Positions 1-5,228 of a stretch of 5,228 nt of DNA are shown one piece after another. The DNA lies in contig JAPKAW010000144.1 of NCBI GenBank assembly GCA_028825055.1, positions 1 to 5,228 of the forward strand. Direction: 5' to 3'. The position numbers and the translations under genes are program-made. This stretch comes from Flavobacteriales bacterium. Lineage in GTDB: Bacteria; Bacteroidota; Bacteroidia; Flavobacteriales_D; Sanyastnellaceae. The notes under the pieces were generated by a model. It ran no database searches and was not told where the DNA came from. It was given only the letters and a program-made list of their open reading frames with translations. Position 1 is the stretch's first letter; each line of letters opens with the position of its first letter.

Positions 1-9
1 CTGTCTTTT

Positions 10-26
10 TCGCTTGCTCAAAGCGA
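10..26. repeat. Short inverted repeat overlapping the -33 element
   Basis: TCGCTT at 10-15 and AAGCGA at 21-26 form a perfect 6-bp palindrome with a 5-nt centre, covering the proposed -33 element. It could be an operator for the operon or the base of a hairpin ending an upstream transcript. No T-tract follows it on either strand, so an intrinsic terminator is unlikely. A 6-bp repeat can arise by chance. Confidence 0.25.
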
Positions 27-44
27 GAGTACTGCCTACATTTG
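14..44 (+). promoter_or_regulatory. Bacteroidota-type promoter of the exbB-exbD operon
   Basis: A TTG at 14-16 and a TACATTTG at 37-44 are separated by 20 nt. This matches the -33 (TTG or TTTG) and -7 (TAnnTTTG) consensus used by the primary sigma factor of Bacteroidota. Transcription would begin near position 50, giving a leader of about 64 nt before the ATG at 114. The match is read directly from sequence; activity is inferred. It also argues against translation starting at the upstream in-frame TTG at 42, which lies inside the -7 element. Confidence 0.6.
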
Positions 45-49
45 CAATC

Positions 50-103
50 GGTTGGTTTGCGTTCATGTAAGCCACCGAGACCTTTGAGTAAATTTCACCA
101 ACC
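50..103 (+). other. Possible 5' leader stem of the exbB mRNA
   Basis: GGTTGGT at 50-56 is perfectly complementary to ACCAACC at 97-103. The stem would begin at about the predicted transcript start and close 10 nt before the exbB ATG. A competing hairpin, 54-60 with 67-73 (seven pairs, two of them G-U), shares bases 54-56 and so excludes it. Two exclusive folds could affect translation, but no known riboswitch or leader family is recognised here and the pairing may be chance. Confidence 0.25.
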
Positions 104-113
104 TGATTCACAC

Positions 114-980
114 ATGAAGAAGTTGTTTGCCCTCCTCGCTATCGCAGGGCTGTTTCTCGTAAATGTTCCCATGACTTCGTGGTCCCAAGGGGCCGCAACG
201 GAACTTTCAGTTGATACTGCCGTTACTTCAGCGGACATGGATTCCATTTCGATGGAAGAAGCTATGATGGATTCCACTGCCGTGGAAGAAGTCTTAGAAG
301 TTGAATCAGTCGCTGAACCTTTAGAAGAGACTCGTGAAGTGTTGAGCTTTCACCAAACAGTGAAGCGATACTTCATTGAAGGCGGCGCAACGTTTATGGC
401 GTTTGTACTGATTTGTTTGATTCTCGGTTTGGCTTTGAGTATCGAGCGCATTATCTATTTGAACATGGCCACAACCAATACCGGTAAGCTGGTGGGGGAA
501 ATTGAAGAGGCTCTCGGAAAGGGAGGTGAAAAGGCCGCCATGGAAGTCTGCCGTAACACGCGGGGTCCTGTAGCGACTATCTTCTACCAAGGCCTTGATC
601 GCTCATCAGGAAGCTATGAGGAGGTCGCCAAGGCGATTGAGGATTATGGCAGTGTGGAAATGTCCAAACTAGAGCGCGGTTTAAGCTGGATCAGTTTGTT
701 CATTGCATTGGCTCCGATGTTGGGCTTTATGGGTACCGTTATCGGTATGATTTCGGCATTTGATAAAATTGCTGAAGCCAACACGATCAATGCATCCATT
801 GTTGCTGGAGGTATCAAGGTTGCATTGATTACGACCGTTTCAGGTTTGATTGTAGCGATCATCTTACAGGTTTTCTACAATTATATTTTGTCGAAGATTG
901 ACAGCATCGTCTTGGACATGGAAGAAGCTTCCATGGACCTGGTAGACTTGTTGTACAAGCGTAAACTTCAAGGTAAATAA
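114..980 (+). CDS. exbB: MotA/TolQ/ExbB-family proton channel protein with N-terminal signal sequence
   Basis: This 288-residue inner-membrane protein should form the pentameric channel of a proton-driven motor that works with ExbD to energise periplasmic or outer-membrane processes. Residues 1-24 look like a signal peptide (MKK, hydrophobic core, SWS|Q cut site). Residues 25-76 are a strongly acidic linker with 15 Asp/Glu and one Arg. Membrane segments lie near 91-111, 190-213 and 229-256, with a cytoplasmic loop at 112-189. The second carries the family signature APMLGFMGTVIGM with Thr208. The third carries ITTVSGLIVAI with Thr240/241, the polar residues lining the proton path in relatives; the Pro of E. 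coli ExbB (VAIP) is Ile here. The ATG at 114 is preferred over the in-frame TTG at 42 because the signal peptide then sits at the N-terminus and the TTG lies in the promoter. No Shine-Dalgarno sequence is visible, as is usual in this phylum. The family is certain; the exact partner system is not. Confidence 0.93.
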   Translation: MKKLFALLAIAGLFLVNVPMTSWSQGAATELSVDTAVTSADMDSISMEEAMMDSTAVEEVLEVESVAEPLEETREVLSFHQTVKRYFIEGGATFMAFVLICLILGLALSIERIIYLNMATTNTGKLVGEIEEALGKGGEKAAMEVCRNTRGPVATIFYQGLDRSSGSYEEVAKAIEDYGSVEMSKLERGLSWISLFIALAPMLGFMGTVIGMISAFDKIAEANTINASIVAGGIKVALITTVSGLIVAIILQVFYNYILSKIDSIVLDMEEASMDLVDLLYKRKLQGK

Positions 981-991
981 TCTTAGCAATC

Positions 992-1474
992 ATGGGAGAT
1001 AAAGGACTACGTTTAGGCTTGTCCAGCCTCCGGATTGCGGTCATTGTAGCGGGCATTCTGCTCAGTTATTTGATCACATCCCGAAGTGGATCGGATGAGA
1101 CGTTTGTAGAAGGTCAGGAGCGTTATGGAACGCTTTTGGATGGCCTGTTTTGCATTATTTACTTCATTGGCATTGCATGTGCTGCGGCAGCGTTGTCATT
1201 TGGCTTGTTTTTCTTCGTGAAGAATGTCGTAGAAAACGGCATTAAGGATAAGATAGGAACCATTTCAGGAGTTGCGGGCTTCTTATTCGTGGGATTGTTG
1301 AGCTTCTATGTCTTGGCTGATGACACGGTATTGCGCGCTTATGAAGCCAGCGGAATCAAGGTCACTGCAGGAGAAAGCATGTTTGCTGGAGGCGGGTTAT
1401 ACTTTGTCTATCTCTTGGGAGGACTTTCAGTTCTGACCATCGTAGCTGCAGAAATTCGCAGCGCTCTGAAATAA
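992..1474 (+). CDS. Unrecognised four-helix membrane protein in the exbB-exbD operon
   Basis: I do not recognise a named family for this 160-residue protein. Hydrophobic stretches near residues 11-30, 50-78, 88-109 and 131-154 predict four membrane helices. The loops are short: 31-49 is polar and acidic, and 110-130 holds a DDTVLRAYEASG segment. The N-terminus carries Lys4, Arg7 and Arg14, and the loop at 79-87 (ENGIKDKIG) is also charged. There is no signal peptide, no obvious enzyme motif and none of the ExbB or ExbD signatures. The gene lies 11 bp after exbB and 7 bp before the first exbD in the same orientation, so it is almost certainly co-transcribed and may be an accessory subunit, assembly factor or stabiliser of the motor. 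From memory, Bacteroidota exbB-exbD clusters often have a hypothetical membrane protein in this slot, which suggests conservation but gives no function. Confidence 0.85.
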   Translation: MGDKGLRLGLSSLRIAVIVAGILLSYLITSRSGSDETFVEGQERYGTLLDGLFCIIYFIGIACAAAALSFGLFFFVKNVVENGIKDKIGTISGVAGFLFVGLLSFYVLADDTVLRAYEASGIKVTAGESMFAGGGLYFVYLLGGLSVLTIVAAEIRSALK

Positions 1475-1481
1475 CAGGACA

Positions 1482-2306
1482 ATGGCTCGCCGAGAATTAA
1501 CAGAAATCAACGCAGGCTCGATGGCGGACATCGCGTTCCTCCTTCTGATTTTTTGGTTGGTCACTACCACCATTGAGTCGGATGAAGGGATTAAGCGCCA
1601 GCTTCCGCCACCGGTTCCGCCAGACATTGATGTGCCTCAGGCCAAAGAGCAGAATGTTTTTAACGTCAAGGTGAATTTTCTTGACCTATTGCTCGTAGAA
1701 GGAGAGCCTTTGGATATCGAAGACTTGAAAGACAAAGCGAAAGAATTCTTAATCGCAACGGGAGATGGTGTTATGTCACATCCTGTTGGTCGAGAAGTGG
1801 TGGGGCGCAACCGGGATGTTGTGCTGATTACGGGATCGAATGGAAAGACCAATGCAGCATTTCCTGAACGTGTATGGGTTCGGAAATCTGATGTGCGCCA
1901 ACGCATTGCGGAGTATGAAATGTTTGTCTCCACGGCTACGGAAGAAAACCGTCGTAAGAATTACACGAAGGTTCTTCAGAAGTGGCGGGAGAAGTTGAGG
2001 ACGATTACGCTTTTAGGGGGTGATTACAAAGAGCTTCCATCGTCTGCATTGATCTCCATGCAAAACGACAACAACACCACTTACAACACCTATCTGCAGG
2101 TTCAGAACGAACTACAATCTGCAGTGAATGAGTTGCGGGATGAGTTGGCAGTTGCGAAATTCGGAAGGACTTACAAAGAGTTGGAAGACTTGTACGACCG
2201 GAATGCAGACGACAAGGAGTTGCTGAGTAAAATTGTTGCAGTTCGTTCGGTCTATCCTCAACGGATATCTGAGGCAGAACCGCGCGAAGGATCAACCTAC
2301 TACTGA
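1482..2306 (+). CDS. exbD: ExbD/TolR-family biopolymer transport protein, long form
   Basis: A 274-residue single-pass protein with a short cytoplasmic N-terminus, one membrane helix at about 14-31 and a large periplasmic domain. Asp16 in SMADIAFLLLIFWLV is the membrane aspartate that accepts protons in ExbD and TolR. A proline-rich linker (LPPPVPPDIDVP, 41-52) leads to the periplasmic fold, with the usual strand NVKVN and VEGEPLDIEDL at 61-82. Residues 189-226 (LISMQNDNNTTYNTY, then VQNELQSAVNELRDELA) and the end RISEAEP match the Bacteroidota ExbD subgroup. Between these landmarks lies a longer than usual segment (about 91-188), so the protein exceeds the roughly 140-residue E. coli ExbD and the roughly 200-residue relatives I recall. 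Residues 203-255 look helical and highly charged. The start is the ATG 7 bp after the preceding stop, with only a weak AGGA ahead of it. Confidence 0.93.
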   Translation: MARRELTEINAGSMADIAFLLLIFWLVTTTIESDEGIKRQLPPPVPPDIDVPQAKEQNVFNVKVNFLDLLLVEGEPLDIEDLKDKAKEFLIATGDGVMSHPVGREVVGRNRDVVLITGSNGKTNAAFPERVWVRKSDVRQRIAEYEMFVSTATEENRRKNYTKVLQKWREKLRTITLLGGDYKELPSSALISMQNDNNTTYNTYLQVQNELQSAVNELRDELAVAKFGRTYKELEDLYDRNADDKELLSKIVAVRSVYPQRISEAEPREGSTYY

Positions 2307-2307
2307 T

Positions 2308-2784
2308 ATGAGCAAGTTTAGGAAAGGATCGAAAAGGGGCATGGCCACCATCTCGACGGCGTCACTTCCTGACATCGTATTTATGTTGTTGTTTTTTTTC
2401 ATGGTAGCAACGGTTCTGAGAACTGAAGACGAGAAGGTTCGTTTGATTCGTCCTGAAGCTTCAGAGCTTTATAAAATTGAAAAAAAGCACTTGATCCGTT
2501 ACGTGAACATCGGGATTCCGATGGACAAGCGTTATGGAACGGAACCTGTGATGCAATTGAACGATGCGTTCTCCTCGCCTGAAATGATTCAGGATTGGGT
2601 CATCTCTGAGAGAACGACTCTCTCAGAATCGGAGCAAAGTAAGATGTGGGTGTCGTTGAAGGTTGACCAAGACACCAAAATGGGCATTGTTACTGATGTC
2701 AAACAAGAATTGCGCAAGGCATCTGCCTTGAAAGTATTGTACTCGGCTTCTAGTCGAGAGCGAACGGGAACAATCGAAGAGTAA
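2308..2784 (+). CDS. exbD: ExbD/TolR-family biopolymer transport protein, short form
   Basis: A 158-residue second ExbD. A basic N-terminus (KFRKGSKR) precedes one membrane helix at about 20-37, where SLPDIVFMLLFFFMV carries Asp22, the equivalent of the proton-accepting aspartate. The periplasmic part ends in SLKVDQDTKMGIVTDVKQEL and LKVLYSA, which follow the ExbD/TolR pattern of a strand, an aspartate, a helix and a final strand. The length is close to that of E. coli ExbD. The ATG lies one base after the stop of the preceding exbD, so translation is probably coupled; an in-frame TTG at 2233 would overlap the upstream gene by about 70 bases and is unlikely. A run of eight T encodes part of the membrane helix (2392-2399). 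This is the last gene before the terminator. Paired, dissimilar ExbD genes are common in Bacteroidota; whether they form a heterodimer is inference. Confidence 0.92.
   Translation: MSKFRKGSKRGMATISTASLPDIVFMLLFFFMVATVLRTEDEKVRLIRPEASELYKIEKKHLIRYVNIGIPMDKRYGTEPVMQLNDAFSSPEMIQDWVISERTTLSESEQSKMWVSLKVDQDTKMGIVTDVKQELRKASALKVLYSASSRERTGTIEE
2605..2627. repeat. Perfect 9-bp inverted repeat inside the short exbD
   Basis: TCTGAGAGA at 2605-2613 and TCTCTCAGA at 2619-2627 are perfect complements around a 5-nt loop (ACGAC). The repeat encodes part of the periplasmic segment SERTTLSES. No T-tract follows, so it is not a terminator. It may be a chance result of the Ser/Arg codons, or a hairpin affecting mRNA stability or ribosome passage. 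Confidence 0.4.
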
Positions 2785-2803
2785 AAGTTCTCGATTTGTC
2801 TAA

Positions 2804-2836
2804 AGAACCTCAAGGCTTCGGCGTTGGGGTTTTTTT
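2804..2836 (+). terminator. Intrinsic terminator of the exbB-exbD operon
   Basis: AACCTCAA at 2806-2813 pairs with TTGGGGTT at 2824-2831 (one G-U). After one G-G mismatch, GC at 2815-2816 pairs with GC at 2821-2822, closing a TTCG tetraloop of the very stable C(UUCG)G type. A run of seven T (2830-2836) follows. The hairpin starts 21 nt after the exbD stop. On the minus strand the same hairpin is followed only by CTTTA, so it would end the opposing mgtE transcript weakly at best. Confidence 0.88.
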
Positions 2837-2885
2837 ATGACGCAATCTTGCATCCTTGTTGGTCTTCCCCTTTCAGGCGAAGTCT

Positions 2886-3845
2886 TTATGTTGAATGAAG
2901 AGAGTGCTGCCAATTCTGTATTTTGTCAGCAAGGACATCGCTCAGCTTGAAGTAGCTCTCGACACTCCATCCAGCTACGTGAGGACTCAATACTACGCGC
3001 TCATCGGCAAGCAATCGATCCAATTCTGATGAGCGTGAGATCAACCCTTCTAAACTTCGGCGTTCAAATTCCAAAACATCCAGCGCGGCGCCGTGAATCA
3101 CTTGAGCATCGAGGGCGTCCAATAAGTGGGCTGTATTGACAATGCCGCCTCGAGCGGTATTAATGAGCGAAATCGGACGCTTGAAAGCACGCAGCCAATG
3201 GTGTTGCACCAGTTGGTCGGTTTCTTTGTTAAACGGAAGGTGAAGGCTCACCACATCGGCCTGTTCAAAGACCTGGTCCATGGTCCATTCGAGAACGCCC
3301 TCTTCGCCGTGGTACCCGCGGACGTATTTGTCGTAGGCGACAACACGACAGTCCATGCCGCGTAATTTCCGGGCAAAGCTTCGTCCCATGTGGCCGAAGC
3401 CTATGATTGCGACCGTTTTTCCTTTGAGCTCCATTCCACGGTGCGCTTCACGCTCCCATTGGTTGTTGCGAACACTTACATCGGCAATGCGCAACTTATG
3501 AAAGAGCATGAGGAGCTGTCCCAATGCGTGTTCGCCAACGGCATCGGCGTTCCCTTCAGGGGAATTGAACACCTCGATGCCTTGAGAGCTCGCGTAGTCT
3601 ATGGCAATGTTCTCAAGTCCCGCTCCGCTGCGTGCAACGAATTGTAGGGCGGGCATAGACTGGAAGAGAGCTTGGTCGAGTTGAAGTCGGGCTCGAATGA
3701 CGACTCCCGAATGCGCTTTAAGCGCACCGTCAAGGATTTCTTGGCGTCCGAGTTCCTCCATCTGATCGCAAGTCCACCCGGCTTTTTCCAAACGTTCCTG
3801 AAGTACGGGGTGAACGGCATCCAAGAAGGCAACGCGTCCTTTCAT
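2886..3845 (-). CDS. D-isomer-specific 2-hydroxyacid dehydrogenase (NAD-dependent)
   Basis: A 319-residue cytoplasmic oxidoreductase that should interconvert a D-2-hydroxy acid and the matching 2-keto acid using NAD(H). The catalytic domain is split, at about 1-100 and 290-319, around a nucleotide-binding domain at about 101-289. The dinucleotide motif GFGHMG is at 149-154, with Asp172 ending the next strand (VVAYD), which favours NAD over NADP. The catalytic set is visible: Arg232 in NTARGG, Glu261 in DVLEFE and His289 in SPHVAGW. Arg51 lies near the usual carboxylate-binding position. There is no C-terminal ACT domain, so it is shorter than E. coli SerA (about 410 residues). Automated annotation may call it phosphoglycerate dehydrogenase, but the true substrate cannot be read from sequence; glyoxylate/hydroxypyruvate or another 2-keto acid is equally possible. 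It starts 7 bp after mgtE and is probably co-transcribed with it. Confidence 0.9.
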   Translation of the reverse strand: MKGRVAFLDAVHPVLQERLEKAGWTCDQMEELGRQEILDGALKAHSGVVIRARLQLDQALFQSMPALQFVARSGAGLENIAIDYASSQGIEVFNSPEGNADAVGEHALGQLLMLFHKLRIADVSVRNNQWEREAHRGMELKGKTVAIIGFGHMGRSFARKLRGMDCRVVAYDKYVRGYHGEEGVLEWTMDQVFEQADVVSLHLPFNKETDQLVQHHWLRAFKRPISLINTARGGIVNTAHLLDALDAQVIHGAALDVLEFERRSLEGLISRSSELDRLLADERVVLSPHVAGWSVESYFKLSDVLADKIQNWQHSLHST

Positions 3846-3852
3846 AGTTCGG

Positions 3853-5211
3853 TCAGATCATGCCAACAATTAGCGTCCCTACGGCGAAGTAGATCATCAA
3901 TCCAATGATGTCGTTGACGGTGGTAATAAACGGACCTGTAGCCAATGCGGGGTCGATACGGTAACGATTGAGCATTAACGGAACGAAGGTGCCAAACAAG
4001 GCCGCAAAAATGATGACGCAGATCAGTGAAATGCTCACAGTGACGCTCAGGGCAGTTCCGAATCCTAAAAGGAGGCTAGCGCCTAAAATCAACAATCCGC
4101 AAATGAGCCCGTTGATGATGCCTACTCCCAACTCTTTGTATAGCCTAGAAAACATATCCTGAGTTCCTATGTTGCTGGAGGCCAGTCCCTGCACGACAAT
4201 TGCTGCAGATTGGACACCAACATTTCCTCCCATCGCTGCAATGAGCGGAATGAATAAGGCCATTTCGGCATTCTTCTGAATATCAAATGCACCAATCACA
4301 TAAGCTCCTCCAATTCCGCCTACCATTCCAATCAGGAGCCAAGGCAATCGGGCGCGTGTGAGAGCCAAGACACTATCGCGAGATTCTACGTCTTCGGAGA
4401 TGCCACTTGCAAGCTGGTAATCACGTTCGGCATCTTCAAGCATTAAATCAACGGCGTCGTCAATGGTGATTCGACCGACCAACTCATGTTCGTGGTTCAC
4501 AACCGGAAGAGCTACCAAATCATATCGTTCCATCAACTTGGTGGCTTTCTCCGATGATTCGAGATCTCCGATGGTAATGATGTCCTCCGTTTCCTGAATC
4601 TCTTGGATTTTCGTGCGCGTACTCTCAGCGCTGAGAAGCAAATGCTTCAGACTCAACCTTCCAGTCAATTTACCGATAGGGTCGACGACATACACCGTAT
4701 ACACTTGTTCCAATTCCTCTGCTTGCCGTCGAATTTCACGAATCGCACGATTCACGGTCCATTCGGCTTGGACTTTCACCAATTCCTTGGCCATCATCGC
4801 TCCAGCCGTGCCCTCCTCATAATTCAATAAGTCTAGGATGTCCGAAGCTTGCTCATTATCGTCCAGCATCTGGATGATCTCTTCAGCTTTGGATTCTGGC
4901 AATTCGGACATGACATCAGCGGCATCATCCGAGTCCAAGTTTTCGAGAACTTCTTCTGCGATTTCTCCAGCGGTCATGCCGCTTAAAAGCTCAGAACGCT
5001 TCTCTTCATCTAGCTCAATCAGTACATCGGCCTTCAGATCGTTTTCTAAAAGACGGTAGAGATAATTGGCATCATCGATGCGCAAATTCTCCAAGACTTC
5101 GGCAATGTCCGCGGCACGCAATTCTCCCAGCTGGGAGATCAGGTCGCGGTCGCGGCCTGCTTCAATCTGCTCGTGCAGTATTTGAAAAAATTGTTTGTCT
5201 AAATGCAGCAT
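3853..5211 (-). CDS. mgtE: MgtE-family magnesium channel/transporter
   Basis: An inner-membrane Mg2+ uptake channel that works as a dimer gated by intracellular Mg2+. From the ATG at 5211 it has 452 residues, the normal family length. Residues 1-130 are the acidic helical N domain (MSELPESKAEEIIQMLDD and similar repeats). Two CBS domains follow at about 137-200 and 201-262, then a plug-like helix and five membrane helices at about 288-308, 315-342, 362-388, 391-414 and 426-451. The signature IPLIAAMGGNVGVQS (321-335) and Asp434 in TTVNDIIG, matching the pore aspartate of Thermus MgtE, are present. The ATG is chosen over a TTG two codons upstream. The frame stays open to the window edge, so a start beyond the window cannot be excluded. 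The promoter, and any magnesium-sensing leader, lie outside. The 2-hydroxyacid dehydrogenase follows after 7 bp. Confidence 0.93.
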   Translation of the reverse strand: MLHLDKQFFQILHEQIEAGRDRDLISQLGELRAADIAEVLENLRIDDANYLYRLLENDLKADVLIELDEEKRSELLSGMTAGEIAEEVLENLDSDDAADVMSELPESKAEEIIQMLDDNEQASDILDLLNYEEGTAGAMMAKELVKVQAEWTVNRAIREIRRQAEELEQVYTVYVVDPIGKLTGRLSLKHLLLSAESTRTKIQEIQETEDIITIGDLESSEKATKLMERYDLVALPVVNHEHELVGRITIDDAVDLMLEDAERDYQLASGISEDVESRDSVLALTRARLPWLLIGMVGGIGGAYVIGAFDIQKNAEMALFIPLIAAMGGNVGVQSAAIVVQGLASSNIGTQDMFSRLYKELGVGIINGLICGLLILGASLLLGFGTALSVTVSISLICVIIFAALFGTFVPLMLNRYRIDPALATGPFITTVNDIIGLMIYFAVGTLIVGMI

Positions 5212-5228
5212 GACCAAAGGGATTGAGC

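Noticed and set aside
42..113. Upstream TTG start extending ExbB by 24 residues
   Set aside because: The TTG lies inside the -7 promoter element, and the extension would bury the signal peptide behind a polar stretch. The ATG at 114 fits better.
1833..1850. P-loop-like GSNGKT in the first ExbD, resembling the Mur ligase nucleotide motif
   Set aside because: It lies in the predicted periplasmic domain, where ATP is absent, and no other part of an ATPase fold is visible. It is treated as a chance match.
2861..2883. Imperfect hairpin between the convergent operons as a terminator for the minus-strand operon
   Set aside because: GTCTTCCCC and GGCGAAGTC pair with two mismatches, but no T-tract follows on the minus strand. 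The evidence is too weak to list.
2886..3845. Naming the dehydrogenase SerA
   Set aside because: The ACT domain is absent, and substrate cannot be assigned within this broad superfamily from sequence alone.
3126..3908. Plus-strand reading frames opposite the dehydrogenase (79, 85 and 78 codons)
   Set aside because: They lie antisense to a gene with clear catalytic motifs, resemble no protein family, and have no promoter or start context.
4603..5059. Plus-strand reading frames opposite mgtE, including Ser-rich products
   Set aside because: They are antisense shadows of the conserved N and CBS domains of MgtE; the Ser-rich composition is the complement of the acidic codons there.
5212..5228. 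Magnesium-sensing (M-box) leader or promoter for mgtE
   Set aside because: Only 17 bases lie upstream of the start within the window, which is not enough to judge.

Overview
The window looks like a chromosomal fragment from a member of the Bacteroidota, probably a marine or freshwater flavobacterium-like lineage with mid-range GC. The support is threefold. A match to the Bacteroidota -33/-7 promoter (TTG, 20 nt, TAnnTTTG) precedes the first gene. Shine-Dalgarno sequences ahead of the start codons are weak or absent. The gene families also fit: an ExbB with a signal peptide, paired ExbD genes of which one ends in ISEAEP, and a 2-hydroxyacid dehydrogenase of the DVLEFE/PHVAGW type. No strong marker gene is present, so placement below phylum level is a guess.

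Left half, plus strand (about 14-2836): a tightly packed four-gene operon. It runs from a promoter through exbB (114-980), an unrecognised four-helix membrane protein (992-1474), a long exbD (1482-2306) and a short exbD (2308-2784), and ends at a clear intrinsic terminator (2804-2836). Gaps between genes are 11, 7 and 1 bp. The products should form an inner-membrane proton-driven motor of the ExbB-ExbD/TolQ-TolR class. ExbB forms the channel ring, the two different ExbD proteins each supply a helix with the essential aspartate, and the four-helix protein is a candidate extra subunit. No TonB-like transducer lies in the operon, so the outer-membrane partner is unknown.

Right half, minus strand (5211 down to 2886): mgtE, a CBS-domain magnesium channel, followed after 7 bp by a D-2-hydroxyacid dehydrogenase, so the two are probably co-transcribed. 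Their promoter lies beyond the right edge. The two operons converge on a 101-bp gap at 2785-2885 that holds the terminator.

No RNA gene, mobile element, CRISPR array or wholly new system is visible. The parts least explained by known biology are the four-helix protein inside the motor operon, the enlarged periplasmic region of the first ExbD, the acidic leader region of ExbB, and a few inverted repeats.
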